A stretch of 64,000 bases of DNA. Source: Mucilaginibacter gossypiicola (GTDB taxonomy: Bacteria > Bacteroidota > Bacteroidia > Sphingobacteriales > Sphingobacteriaceae). The notes under the pieces were generated by a model. The model was not told where the DNA came from and ran no database searches. It saw only the letters and a list, made by a program, of their open reading frames with translations. The translations under genes were made by a program, and so were the position numbers. Positions 8,867 to 16,951 of this stretch are shown here, piece by piece; positions within the stretch are counted from its first letter, which is position 1; every line of letters begins with the position of its first letter. The stretch covers positions 744,001-808,000 of the forward strand of contig NZ_FOCL01000001.1 in the NCBI RefSeq assembly GCF_900110105.1, written 5' to 3'.

Positions 8867-9703
8867 ATGGAAACCACAACCGTATTTGTATGCCTTGCAA
8901 GCATCGTCATTATAATCTTAATACTGCCGTTGGTATTGCTAATGCGATTTCAAAACAGGATGCCAGTTTTGAATCGTCTCGCAAATCAATTGTTAATCCG
9001 GAATTTAGCTGCTCAAGTTCCTCCACAGACACAAGGACTGAATACGAGAACTACGACTGTCTGGACGGTCGTATATATCATATTCAGCTCGTTAATTTCA
9101 TTGATGGCGTTTTACTCGGCCCACCAAATTGTCGACAAAAAAGTTAAGCCGGTAACGGTAAGCTGGATAAAATCGGACACTTTAAAAATGAAACCTGGCC
9201 CCGTATGGTTTTACTATAATAAAAAAAATGGCACACTCAACACGCTCCACGCTATTAACGAGAATGACAAAACCCAATTGGCTTCCTTGATTAACGATGA
9301 TGACAAAGTATTTCAATCCTACAGCCTAGCTGTCGATCAATTGGCGTTCGCATCTAACCAACCTAAAGACAGCGATATTTATTTCTGGTTAACCTTGCTA
9401 TACGCGATTGCCGGGTTGTTAGGTGTTCAGTTGAGAACTATCAATAATTTTATAGGGATAGCTTGTTATAAGAAGACTTTCGACTTTCACACCTGGTGGC
9501 CATGGTATTTAGTTAGGCCTCTGCTTGGGTTTATTACCGGCGGAGTAGTGTTTTTACTAATTGACAGTAAGCAGTTGTTGGCTGGGGAATCGGCTGGTGG
9601 CATGAGTGCCCTTGCATTGACCGCGGCATTCTTAGGTGGATTCAGCGCCGATGAATTCTATGAATTATTGCGTAAAGTTTCGAAAAGAATCTTCGGCGGA
9701 TAA
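8867..9703 (+). CDS. Multi-pass membrane protein of the NTase-kinase operon
   Basis: A 278-aa protein starting immediately after the kinase stop with no gap. Hydrophobic segments lie at about residues 5-27, 67-86, 172-190, 208-232 and 240-262. The stretch 90-170 between the second and third is polar and probably one exposed domain. The C-terminal tail GGFSADEFYELLRKVSKR is amphipathic and cytosolic by charge. No known family is recognised. Its fixed position in the operon suggests it works with the kinase and nucleotidyltransferase. Confidence 0.7.
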   Translation: METTTVFVCLASIVIIILILPLVLLMRFQNRMPVLNRLANQLLIRNLAAQVPPQTQGLNTRTTTVWTVVYIIFSSLISLMAFYSAHQIVDKKVKPVTVSWIKSDTLKMKPGPVWFYYNKKNGTLNTLHAINENDKTQLASLINDDDKVFQSYSLAVDQLAFASNQPKDSDIYFWLTLLYAIAGLLGVQLRTINNFIGIACYKKTFDFHTWWPWYLVRPLLGFITGGVVFLLIDSKQLLAGESAGGMSALALTAAFLGGFSADEFYELLRKVSKRIFGG

Positions 9704-9764
9704 AATCAGCGTGGTATAATAATGACTACTCTGATGTTATATTTCACCTACCGACGACTTGTTT

Positions 9765-9796
9765 GTGACCTAGCGTCGTTAACAACGCCAGGTCAC
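9765..9796. terminator. Long hairpin between convergent genes
   Basis: An inverted repeat of two 16-nt arms (GTGACCTAGCGTCGTT / AACAACGCCAGGTCAC) with 14 of 16 positions paired and essentially no loop. It lies between the membrane-protein gene and the convergent integrase, so it may terminate both. It lacks a strong T-run. Confidence 0.5.
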
Positions 9797-9843
9797 TCAT
9801 TAGATATTAATCGAAGCGCTCTTGTCGTTTATTAATATCTCGC

Positions 9844-11154
9844 TTAAACTTCCCTCGAAATCTGAATGCCATTATTTGAAAGCCTATGCTGTACAGCTAA
9901 GTCATGGTTTGTAAGCAAATTAATAACCGCCGATTGTACCTCATCAATTATATCCCAATTTTTGGAAACGTAAACATCTGTAACCCGATTTGAATTATCC
10001 TTATGATTCATTGCGAGGCCTACATCATCCATACTAAAACGACAACGGTTCCTTGCCAAATCTCCGAAAGCATGCCGAGCATTGTAAAATTCGGGATTCT
10101 TAAAACCCAGAGCTTTGCCGATCTTTTTTATGCCATAGGCAATGGCGTAATTCAAAGAATATTGGCTTACATACCGATTCTTCAAAGTACCGGCATATTT
10201 CATGTAAAGAGGCTTGGCAACATCCGGAATAAATATGCTGATATAAGCTTTATCACGCCTCCTGCCTTTTGTTTTAGAACGATTATAATTGACACGTTCA
10301 TCTGACGCATCTGGAAGTGGCAACTTATACATGTCGACCGAGTTCATACCACACAAGTAAAAACTAAGCATAAAAAGATCACGGGCGAGCTCGATGCGCG
10401 AATCCGGTTCCACCACAAAATCTCTGATAGCTATAACCTGTTCAACTGTTAGCTTCGGCTTATTTGTTGGCTCAACCTGGGGAAGCTTATATTTTCTGAA
10501 AGGATAGTGTTTTACAATCATAACTCCCTCGTCTTCGTCATTGTAGAAGTCCCTGATGCAATTGAATAGTATCCGCAAGTCTCGCATATTATTATGTACT
10601 CCATTCGTTGTCATGCCGGCAAGTTCACGCTTGCGGGGCCTATTAAATTGATCCGGGCGAATCTGTGTCCGCGGGCTGCGCATGAACTGTTCATAACTTT
10701 GAAGCATGTTGACTCGGATGTCCGTTATTCGAATATCTTCTGTACGGAAGAAATCAATTAAGCCATTAATAGTAGCTTGCATATTTTTTGCACTGCCCGA
10801 ACGATTAGCCTTTTTTAGTTCTTGTACACGCCTGCGACCAAACTCAACCACATTAATATCTTCAGCTTTAACTTCTTCCTTGGTAAGGTTAACCGCAAGT
10901 TTTGATGATGTAAATGAGCTAAGTTTAGTTCCTAGCTCACCGATCTTTAATCTGTATTCGGTCAATATAGGGTTGAGCATAGCCAGAAGCTTTGGGTCTT
11001 TAATCTGGTTCTTTTTCCAGATCTGTTTCGCATTTACGAAATGAGAGGTTTCGAGGTAGGTGGAACGCCCATCTTTGTTTACCCTGATTTTTACATTCCA
11101 GGTACCGTCTTTCTTTTTTTGGCTTGGAATGATCACAGCACTTACAGTAGCCAT
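9844..11154 (-). CDS. Tyrosine recombinase (integrase) of the Bacteroidota island type
   Basis: A 436-aa site-specific recombinase: Arm-binding N-terminus (GTWNVKIRVNKDGRSTYLETSHFV), SAM-like core-binding domain (NVVEFGRRRVQELKKANRSGSAKN to MLQSYEQFM) and catalytic domain from about residue 230. EFYNARHAFGDLARN carries the second conserved Arg. VTDVYVSKNWDIIDE carries the nucleophilic Tyr. Where many relatives show Arg in the first motif (YTRGM), this one reads FYLCGMNSVDMYKL, so the first Arg is not obvious. It ends next to a CAU tRNA, a usual integration target, and is probably the enzyme that brought in this segment. Confidence 0.9.
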   Translation of the reverse strand: MATVSAVIIPSQKKKDGTWNVKIRVNKDGRSTYLETSHFVNAKQIWKKNQIKDPKLLAMLNPILTEYRLKIGELGTKLSSFTSSKLAVNLTKEEVKAEDINVVEFGRRRVQELKKANRSGSAKNMQATINGLIDFFRTEDIRITDIRVNMLQSYEQFMRSPRTQIRPDQFNRPRKRELAGMTTNGVHNNMRDLRILFNCIRDFYNDEDEGVMIVKHYPFRKYKLPQVEPTNKPKLTVEQVIAIRDFVVEPDSRIELARDLFMLSFYLCGMNSVDMYKLPLPDASDERVNYNRSKTKGRRRDKAYISIFIPDVAKPLYMKYAGTLKNRYVSQYSLNYAIAYGIKKIGKALGFKNPEFYNARHAFGDLARNRCRFSMDDVGLAMNHKDNSNRVTDVYVSKNWDIIDEVQSAVINLLTNHDLAVQHRLSNNGIQISREV

Positions 11155-11314
11155 AATTTTGACTTTAATGGCTCAACAAAATGATAAATCCCGTTATCAA
11201 TTATTTATCAATTTTTTTGAACCGAATTCGACAAATTTTCTTGCTGAATTGCAAAGACACCCGACCGGGTTACCTAAAAAGAATTAGTACAAGTATAGCA
11301 CTTTTTTTTAGAAA

Positions 11315-11342
11315 CAGGCCATTTTCAGATGAAAATGACCTG
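11315..11342 (-). terminator. Hairpin just downstream of the tRNA
   Basis: A 13-bp stem (CAGGCCATTTTCA / TGAAAATGACCTG, one G-U-type pair) with a 2-nt loop, eight bases past the 3' end of the tRNA. It is a likely end of the tRNA transcript, although no T-run follows on that strand. Confidence 0.5.
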
Positions 11343-11349
11343 CTCTAAG

Positions 11350-11423
11350 TGCGCCCACCAGGACTTGAACCTGGGACCTGCGGATTATGAGTCCGACGCT
11401 CTAACCAACTGAGCTATAGGCGC
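11350..11423 (-). tRNA. tRNA with anticodon CAU (Met or lysidine-Ile)
   Basis: A full cloverleaf: acceptor GCGCCTA pairs with TGGGCGC (one G-U), D-stem GCTC/GAGC, anticodon loop CTCATAA, and T-stem CCAGG/CCTGG with loop TTCAAGT. Discriminator A; CCA is not encoded. The anticodon stem has one terminal mismatch. Whether it is elongator Met or Ile2 (CAU modified by TilS) cannot be settled by eye. Confidence 0.93.
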
Positions 11424-11545
11424 TTATGGTTTTTATTTTTTTCGAACAAATTCGAAATTGAGGCTTTTTTACTCTTCCTTTCAAAAATTGATAATTTCAA
11501 AAATTATCAATTTTTCATGAAGCAAAAACCCCGTTTTTAATATCC

Positions 11546-11605
11546 TACGCCTAATTTCTCCGAAGATTATGAGTCTTCTACTCTAACCGACTGAGCTATA
11601 GGCGC
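11546..11605 (-). pseudogene. T-arm-less tRNA(CAU)-like sequence
   Basis: The 5' half matches the neighbouring tRNA (GCGCCTATAGCTCAGT, D-arm, loop CTCATAA). The anticodon stem is a different, perfect GAAGA/TCTTC. After it come only eight bases (GGAGAAAT) before TAGGCGT, which pairs with all seven acceptor positions (one G-U). The variable loop and T-arm are thus reduced by about 14 nt, while acceptor, D and anticodon stems are intact. An A/T hairpin at 11524-11538 lies downstream. It is probably a deletion relic of a tandem tRNA gene, but the kept pairing is notable. Confidence 0.7.
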
Positions 11606-11670
11606 GGTTATTTTGTTTTTGTTTGCGGGTGCAATTTTACATATTTGCGGCCATATCTCAAACTCTTTTT

Positions 11671-12303
11671 ATGGAAAATATTAAAAATATCATCTTTGAT
11701 TATGGCAATGTTATTTTCAGTCTTAGCTTCGCCAGTGTACAACAAGCATGGAATCAGTTAGGTATAAGCAACCCTGAAACGTTTTTCGGCCACAAAACCC
11801 AGGATGAAATTTTTGATAAATTTGATCGTGGTGAGGTTACTGCGGAACAATTCAGAGCGTATGTAAGGGAAAAAACCAACAATCCATCGCTCAGCGACGC
11901 GCAAATTGATGTTGCATGGAATAGTATTTTAGTTGGAATTGCCGATGGCAACCATGATCTGTTACTCAAATTAAAAGATAAATACCGCACATTTTTGTTG
12001 AGTAACATCAACGCAATCCACTATGATTATATCATGAACTACCTTAAAACCAATTTCGGTTTCGACGGGAATGATCATTTGTTCGAAAAAACATATTACT
12101 CGCACCTTACCGGCAAGCGCAAGCCTGAACCTGCCATCTTTGAACAAGTATTAAAGGAGAATGATCTGAAACCGGAGGAGACTTTATTTATTGACGATAG
12201 CCCGCAGCATTTAGAGGCGGCTAAAAAACTGGGCATTCAAACCTTTTTAATGACAGCTCCTGATACAATACAGGCTTTTGCAAAAAGAGCGCATTTAATT
12301 TAA
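11671..12303 (+). CDS. HAD-superfamily phosphatase (YihX-like)
   Basis: A 210-aa haloacid-dehalogenase hydrolase. The ATG at 11671 gives the normal start MENIKNIIFDYGNVIF, where motif I has the nucleophile Asp in FDYGN (second Asp replaced, as in YihX-like members). LLSNIN is motif II, KRKPEPAIFEQVL holds the motif III Lys, and FIDDSPQHLEAAKKLG is motif IV. An alpha-helical cap lies at about 15-90. The substrate is probably a sugar phosphate or similar metabolite, which is an inference. It stands alone, downstream of the tRNA-like sequence and on the opposite strand. Confidence 0.88.
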   Translation: MENIKNIIFDYGNVIFSLSFASVQQAWNQLGISNPETFFGHKTQDEIFDKFDRGEVTAEQFRAYVREKTNNPSLSDAQIDVAWNSILVGIADGNHDLLLKLKDKYRTFLLSNINAIHYDYIMNYLKTNFGFDGNDHLFEKTYYSHLTGKRKPEPAIFEQVLKENDLKPEETLFIDDSPQHLEAAKKLGIQTFLMTAPDTIQAFAKRAHLI

Positions 12304-12333
12304 TAAATGCACTCTTTTACTGGTCTTTTATAA

Positions 12334-13536
12334 TTAAGCGCTTCGGCGCTTTCTTTCTTTTGTTATCAAGCTTAGCTCACGGCTCATTTGTCCGGCTATG
12401 GCCGTATTTTCCTGTGCACGACGGAACAAGTATGGCAGCACTGCCTTTACAGGCCCGTAGGGTACATATTTGGCTACATTATAATCGGCATGAGCCAGGT
12501 TAAAGCTCAGGTTATCGCTCATGCCCAATAACTGCGAGAAGTAAACATGGGGGTGCTTATGGTCGATACCTTTGTTATCCAGTAACTCGGCCAGTAGGCG
12601 GCAACTTTCTTCGTTATGCGTGCCTGCTATAAATGCTATTTGATCAATATGGCTTGTGCAATAATCAAGCGCCGAGTCATAATCAAGGTCGGCCGATTTT
12701 TTATCGGGCTGAATTGGCGATGGGTAACCTTTTTCTTCGGCGCGTCTACGTTCTTTTTCCATGTAAGCACCACGTACAATCTTTGCACCCAATATAAACC
12801 CTTCGCTTTGGGCAATCTCATGATCATTTAACATTGATGCCAATTTATCATGCCTGTACATTTGATAGGTATTATATACTATAGGCTTTTGCTTGTTAAA
12901 CTGCGTCATCATGGTAAGCGCCAAAAGATCAATAGTATCCTGGATCCAGCTTTCTTCGGCATCTATCATTACAGGTACATTGTTTTTATATGCCCTATCA
13001 CATATGGCCAGCACCCGGGCCTGTACCCTGCTCCACTCCTCTTCTTCAGTATCGTTTAGTTTAAGGCGTGCGTCCAATTTTTCAAGCAAGCCGAACCGGC
13101 CTACACCTGTTATTTTAAACACGGTAAGCGGAATGGCTTTATCTTTTGCTGCACGTTCAATGGTACGGATGATCTCATCACGGGTATTATCAAATACCGT
13201 TTCTTCCTCTTCACCCTCTACCGAGTAGTCTAAAATTGTGCCTACCCTGCCGCTATAAAGGTTTTTGATAGTATAATCGCATTCGGCAATAGTTTCGCCG
13301 CCGCAAAAATGTTTAAATATGGTAGCTTTGATGATACTTTTTATAGGTAAACCAATCTTCATAGCAAAGTTGGTAACCGGCGGACCTATCTTTACTAAAA
13401 AGTTGACATTGATCATCCTGAACAGCCAGTATGCCCGGTTCAGATCGGCGTTGGATGAATGGCGAAAAGCTATTTCTGTATTTTCGAACGAGGGCGTATT
13501 TCGTCCTTGATTATTGTTAGTTTCAAAAGAGGTCAT
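12334..13536 (-). CDS. Proline dehydrogenase
   Basis: FAD-dependent monofunctional proline dehydrogenase of about 400 aa, oxidising proline to pyrroline-5-carboxylate. Start at ATG 13536 (MTSFETNNNQG). Barrel motifs are visible: VFKITGVGRFG, VPVMIDAEESWIQDTID, PIVYNTYQMYRHD, GFILGAKIVRGAYMEKERRRA and FIAGTHNEESCRLLAELL. YFSQLLGMSDNLSFNLA and KYVPYGPVKAVLPYLFRRAQENTA carry the proline-binding residues and C-terminal helix. It is divergent from the S4-domain gene with 58 bp between the starts. Confidence 0.95.
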   Translation of the reverse strand: MTSFETNNNQGRNTPSFENTEIAFRHSSNADLNRAYWLFRMINVNFLVKIGPPVTNFAMKIGLPIKSIIKATIFKHFCGGETIAECDYTIKNLYSGRVGTILDYSVEGEEEETVFDNTRDEIIRTIERAAKDKAIPLTVFKITGVGRFGLLEKLDARLKLNDTEEEEWSRVQARVLAICDRAYKNNVPVMIDAEESWIQDTIDLLALTMMTQFNKQKPIVYNTYQMYRHDKLASMLNDHEIAQSEGFILGAKIVRGAYMEKERRRAEEKGYPSPIQPDKKSADLDYDSALDYCTSHIDQIAFIAGTHNEESCRLLAELLDNKGIDHKHPHVYFSQLLGMSDNLSFNLAHADYNVAKYVPYGPVKAVLPYLFRRAQENTAIAGQMSRELSLITKERKRRSA

Positions 13537-13594
13537 CTGCAAAATTATAAAATGATAACTCATAATTGCATGAATAGTTTATTTTTGCCATCCC

Positions 13595-13801
13595 ATGATC
13601 GAATTTAAGTTAGAAGGGGACTTTATCCCCATGATCCAGCTACTCAAAGCTGCGAACTTAGTACAAACCGGCGGCGAAGCGCAAATAGTTGTAACTGAGG
13701 GACTCGTGAAGTATAACGGTGCAGTTGATTACCGTAAACGCCTTAAAGTTAAAAGAGGAGATACGGTTGAGTTCGATGGTAATAAAATTATAGTAATATA
13801 A
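13595..13801 (+). CDS. Small S4-domain RNA-binding protein
   Basis: A 68-aa stand-alone S4 domain of the YaaA/YbcJ type: FIPMIQLLKAANLVQTGGEAQIVVTEGLVKYNG followed by VDYRKRLKVKRGDTVEF. It binds structured RNA in related proteins; the target is unknown. It ends 2 bp before aroB and is probably co-transcribed with it. The A/T-rich upstream stretch around 13576-13587 resembles a Bacteroidota -7 element. Confidence 0.9.
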   Translation: MIEFKLEGDFIPMIQLLKAANLVQTGGEAQIVVTEGLVKYNGAVDYRKRLKVKRGDTVEFDGNKIIVI

Positions 13802-13803
13802 TA

Positions 13804-14862
13804 ATGAACACTATTTTAAGCGATAATTACTCGGTTTATTTTGATAATAGCCTTGATGAATTAGTTGATTTTATTAAAAAAGGCAACTATTCAAAATTTT
13901 TTATTTTAACCGACGAAAACACAGGCGAACATTGCCTGCCATTACTTACAAGCAAACTTACCGGCTTCAATAATTACGACCTGATCGAGATCTCATCGGG
14001 TGAAGAAAGCAAGACCATTGATTTTTGTGTAGGTGTTTGGAAAATGCTGATCGATTTTGGTGCCGACCGTAAAAGCCTCATGATAAACCTTGGAGGTGGT
14101 GTTATTACAGATATGGGCGGCTTTGCAGCATCTACCTATAAAAGAGGGATAGATTTTGTGCAGGTACCCACTACCCTGCTTTCGCAGGTTGACGCATCTG
14201 TTGGTGGCAAAACAGGTATCGATGTTGATGGTATCAAAAACATCATCGGCACATTCACCATGCCTAAGGCAGTATTTATTGCGCATGAATTTTTACAAAG
14301 TCTTCCCCCGCGCCAGATCCTTTCAGGGTTGGCCGAAATGCTTAAGCATGGCTTAATTGTAGACTCAGGGTATTGGAACAAACTTAAAAACAGCGACCTC
14401 AAAAACCCATCTGTTGAACTTGTGCATCGTTCGGTAGAGATCAAGAACGAGATTACTATTGAGGACCCTCACGAAAAGGGTATCCGCAAGGCGCTTAATT
14501 TTGGACACACCATTGGCCATGCTGTCGAGACATATTCATTACTTCATGACAAAGACAGCCTGTCGCACGGTGAGGCGGTTGCTATCGGTATGATCTGCGA
14601 ATCATATCTCGCCCATAAAAAAACAGGGTTGCCTTCTGAAGAACTTCATGAAATTGTCATGGTACTAACCGATCTTTATCCAAAATATACGATAAAAGAA
14701 GCAAGCTTTGACGAGCTGCTCCTCAATATGAAAAAGGATAAAAAGAACGTGGGCGACGAAATTAATTGCACCTTATTGACACATATAGGTGAGTTTAGTA
14801 TTGATAATGTGTGTACAGCCGACGAACTTTGCGAAAGTTTGAGATACTACATTAACCTGTAA
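13804..14862 (+). CDS. aroB: 3-dehydroquinate synthase
   Basis: Second step of the shikimate pathway, converting DAHP to 3-dehydroquinate with NAD+ and a divalent metal. At 352 aa it has family length. NAD-binding GGGVITDMGGFAASTYKRG and VPTTLLSQVDASVGGKTGID are seen. The metal ligands sit in LAEMLKHGLI (Glu), NFGHTIGHAVE (His) and LSHGEAVAIGM (His). KKDKKN is the usual phosphate-binding lysine pair. It is cotranscribed with the S4 gene and the following hydroxylase (1-bp gap). Confidence 0.97.
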   Translation: MNTILSDNYSVYFDNSLDELVDFIKKGNYSKFFILTDENTGEHCLPLLTSKLTGFNNYDLIEISSGEESKTIDFCVGVWKMLIDFGADRKSLMINLGGGVITDMGGFAASTYKRGIDFVQVPTTLLSQVDASVGGKTGIDVDGIKNIIGTFTMPKAVFIAHEFLQSLPPRQILSGLAEMLKHGLIVDSGYWNKLKNSDLKNPSVELVHRSVEIKNEITIEDPHEKGIRKALNFGHTIGHAVETYSLLHDKDSLSHGEAVAIGMICESYLAHKKTGLPSEELHEIVMVLTDLYPKYTIKEASFDELLLNMKKDKKNVGDEINCTLLTHIGEFSIDNVCTADELCESLRYYINL

Positions 14863-14863
14863 A

Positions 14864-15790
14864 ATGCTGCAGCATATAGATCCGCGTAATCAGGCGGCCC
14901 TTGTTTTAATGGGCTTATTGGTTGTTTTAACCCTGGTTGAAATGGCTTTAAGCTATTGGGAAGACCGCAAGTATTATGAAACGCGCGACACACTGACCAA
15001 CATATATCTTACATCGCTGGCTGTTGTTACCAACCTTTGTGTTAAGGTATTTACATTTTTTATACTCGACTACACTTACCAGCATTACAGGCTCTTTGAA
15101 ATCCGGAATATTTTCTGGTATTGGTTTGTACTGGTCATAGTTCAGGACTTTTTGTACTGGGTACTGCATTACACCGGCCATTATTGCCGCATGTTTTGGG
15201 CTATGCACGTTACCCATCACTCGTCCGAACATTTCAATTTCACAACGGGTTTCAGGTCTACAGTTTTTGAGCCGCTTTACAGGGTATTCTTTTATTTACC
15301 GCTGGCCTTAATGGGTTTTACTGCTTTAGATATTTTATACGCTTATTTAATAACACAGCTTTACGGTAACCTGGTACATACGCAATATAAAATCCCGTTG
15401 CCAAAATGGTATGGATGGATCTTTGTAACCCCCGCCCATCACCGTGTACACCATGCATCAAACATTCCTTACCTGGATAAAAACATGGGTATGGTATTGA
15501 TCATCTGGGACAGGATATTTGGTACCTTCCGCGACGAAGATTTGCCTGAACCGGTTAAATATGGCTTAACTAAACAGCCAGACGATATGGGACCAGTGAA
15601 CGTTTTATTTCATGAATGGAAAGCATTGCTACATGATGCAAAAAATGCCCCCGATCTTAAATCAAAAATAGGATATTTTATACATCCACCGGGATGGAGT
15701 CACGACGGCAGCACTCAAACTGCACGTGTATTGCAACAGGAATATAAAGAAATGGAAGAGGCGCATAAAAAGCACGAAACTGCAGCCTGA
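14864..15790 (+). CDS. Sterol desaturase / fatty-acid hydroxylase family membrane protein
   Basis: A 308-aa integral membrane di-iron oxygenase. Transmembrane segments lie at about 12-30, 48-68, 85-105 and 145-165. The histidine clusters are HYTGHY, HVTHHSSEHFNF and HHRVHHASN, the eight-His arrangement of the family. It probably hydroxylates a lipid; the substrate is unknown. It starts one base after aroB, yet is functionally unrelated to aromatic synthesis as far as can be seen. Confidence 0.9.
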   Translation: MLQHIDPRNQAALVLMGLLVVLTLVEMALSYWEDRKYYETRDTLTNIYLTSLAVVTNLCVKVFTFFILDYTYQHYRLFEIRNIFWYWFVLVIVQDFLYWVLHYTGHYCRMFWAMHVTHHSSEHFNFTTGFRSTVFEPLYRVFFYLPLALMGFTALDILYAYLITQLYGNLVHTQYKIPLPKWYGWIFVTPAHHRVHHASNIPYLDKNMGMVLIIWDRIFGTFRDEDLPEPVKYGLTKQPDDMGPVNVLFHEWKALLHDAKNAPDLKSKIGYFIHPPGWSHDGSTQTARVLQQEYKEMEEAHKKHETAA

Positions 15791-15831
15791 CAATATTATA
15801 TTTGGCGTGGCATTTTGTGCCACGCTAAATC

Positions 15832-16761
15832 ATGTTACAATTAATATCCAAGCTTCAGCATAACACCTACGAAAAGGGTGAATACTCCGACGAACAACCT
15901 CGTGACGTTGAAGAAACCATTAAGCTTATTAAAGATTTCCCCTGGGATGCTGAACGGGCGTTAACCGATATTCAATTAACCGGTCCATCAGTAACTATTC
16001 AGGATTCTGATTTGAATTACATCAAGTTAGGGCTTTACTTTAATGGCAAGTTTTGTGTTTATTATCTTGATAAGAGCAATCACTTATTTGAATATCATGC
16101 GCCCACCATCAGTGAGGCTTGCAACCTTGTAGAGGACTTCTTTAACTCGAGGCTTGATTTAATGCCCTTTGAAAAACACTTCTTTAATATTGGCAACCAA
16201 CCTCACTTCAACAGTAACGATTTTGTATATCGGGTAAAACCCGCGAGGGTAATTGCTTTTGTAGCTTTTATCTCCGTATATCTGTTATTTGCCGTCTCTA
16301 TATTCGTTGTGAGTATGCTTCACATCGGCAACCGTCCATTTCCAATGCCTATATTTTTATCCATTATCGCCATAGGTTTATTTATTGGTTATGCAGTATC
16401 GGTAACAATAAAAGGGCGCAATCAATATCTGCAAATTTCACGTGGCAATAATGTATTTTCGTATGGGTTTGACGAGCAACGCATCGTTATCTATAATAAA
16501 GCGGATGTGGAAGAAATCATGCACGTAACTGCAATAAGGGATCGCAACGTTGGCAACGTAAGAATCAGGTTTAAAAGCGGAGTAGTCATTCAACCCACTA
16601 TGCTAATTCATGATTATGACCTTCTTAATAAATTTCCGGAAAATTTGGGTATAAAGGTAAGTTACAAGCAAAATATACTTTCCGACGATCAAAACGCATT
16701 TAACACCAAATTAAATTTGGTTGACCTATTATTTTTAACAAAAAATAAAATTATCTATTGA
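15832..16761 (+). CDS. Uncharacterised membrane-anchored protein
   Basis: A 309-aa protein of no recognised family. Residues 1-135 are soluble and acidic. Two transmembrane helices lie at about 140-165 and 172-193 with a short loop (HIGNRPFPMP). The C-terminal 110 residues are soluble and beta-rich (VFSYGFDEQRIVIYNKADVEEIMHV, then RNVGNVRIRFKSG), resembling a PH-like membrane-associated domain; that is a guess. It ends just before the pheA attenuator region and is outside that operon. Confidence 0.65.
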   Translation: MLQLISKLQHNTYEKGEYSDEQPRDVEETIKLIKDFPWDAERALTDIQLTGPSVTIQDSDLNYIKLGLYFNGKFCVYYLDKSNHLFEYHAPTISEACNLVEDFFNSRLDLMPFEKHFFNIGNQPHFNSNDFVYRVKPARVIAFVAFISVYLLFAVSIFVVSMLHIGNRPFPMPIFLSIIAIGLFIGYAVSVTIKGRNQYLQISRGNNVFSYGFDEQRIVIYNKADVEEIMHVTAIRDRNVGNVRIRFKSGVVIQPTMLIHDYDLLNKFPENLGIKVSYKQNILSDDQNAFNTKLNLVDLLFLTKNKIIY

Positions 16762-16787
16762 CAAACTGTTTTTTTACCGTACATTTA
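16758..16787 (+). promoter_or_regulatory. Promoter of the pheA leader and operon
   Basis: TTG at 16758-16760 and TACATTTA at 16780-16787, separated by 19 nt, fit the Bacteroidota -33/-7 pattern (last base of the -7 differs). The leader-peptide ATG follows 21 nt downstream. Confidence 0.6.
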
Positions 16788-16808
16788 CGGCGTAATAAAA
16801 AACAACAA

Positions 16809-16874
16809 ATGAAATTAACAGGTGCATACTTTTTTGGTTACTACTTTTACTTTACCAGTGAGAGCCGGGACTAA
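16809..16874 (+). CDS. Phe/Tyr-rich leader peptide of the pheA attenuator
   Basis: A 21-codon open frame from ATG 16809 to TAA 16872-16874. Its centre reads YFFGYYFYF, that is four Phe and four Tyr within nine codons (16827-16853). It is followed by a mutually exclusive antiterminator and terminator, and then by prephenate dehydratase. This is the classic arrangement of ribosome-mediated attenuation: stalling at Phe or Tyr codons when these amino acids are scarce lets the operon be read. Confidence 0.88.
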   Translation: MKLTGAYFFGYYFYFTSESRD

Positions 16875-16936
16875 TATGTACTAAACAAAACATATAAAAA
16901 ACACAAAAAGTCCCGGCCCAACAGTCGGGACTTTTT
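16864..16936 (+). promoter_or_regulatory. Transcription attenuator (antiterminator/terminator) upstream of pheA
   Basis: Terminator: arms 16905-16915 (AAAAAGTCCCG) and 16926-16936 (CGGGACTTTTT) form a perfect 11-bp stem ending in T5. Antiterminator: 16864-16872 (GCCGGGACT) pairs perfectly over 9 bp with 16909-16917, which includes most of the terminator's left arm, so the two folds exclude each other. The 5' antiterminator arm runs into the leader stop codon. A ribosome reaching the stop would cover it and allow termination, and one stalled on Phe/Tyr codons would leave it free. pheA starts 15 nt after the T-run. Confidence 0.88.
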
Positions 16937-16951
16937 GCTTTAACAGGGTTT

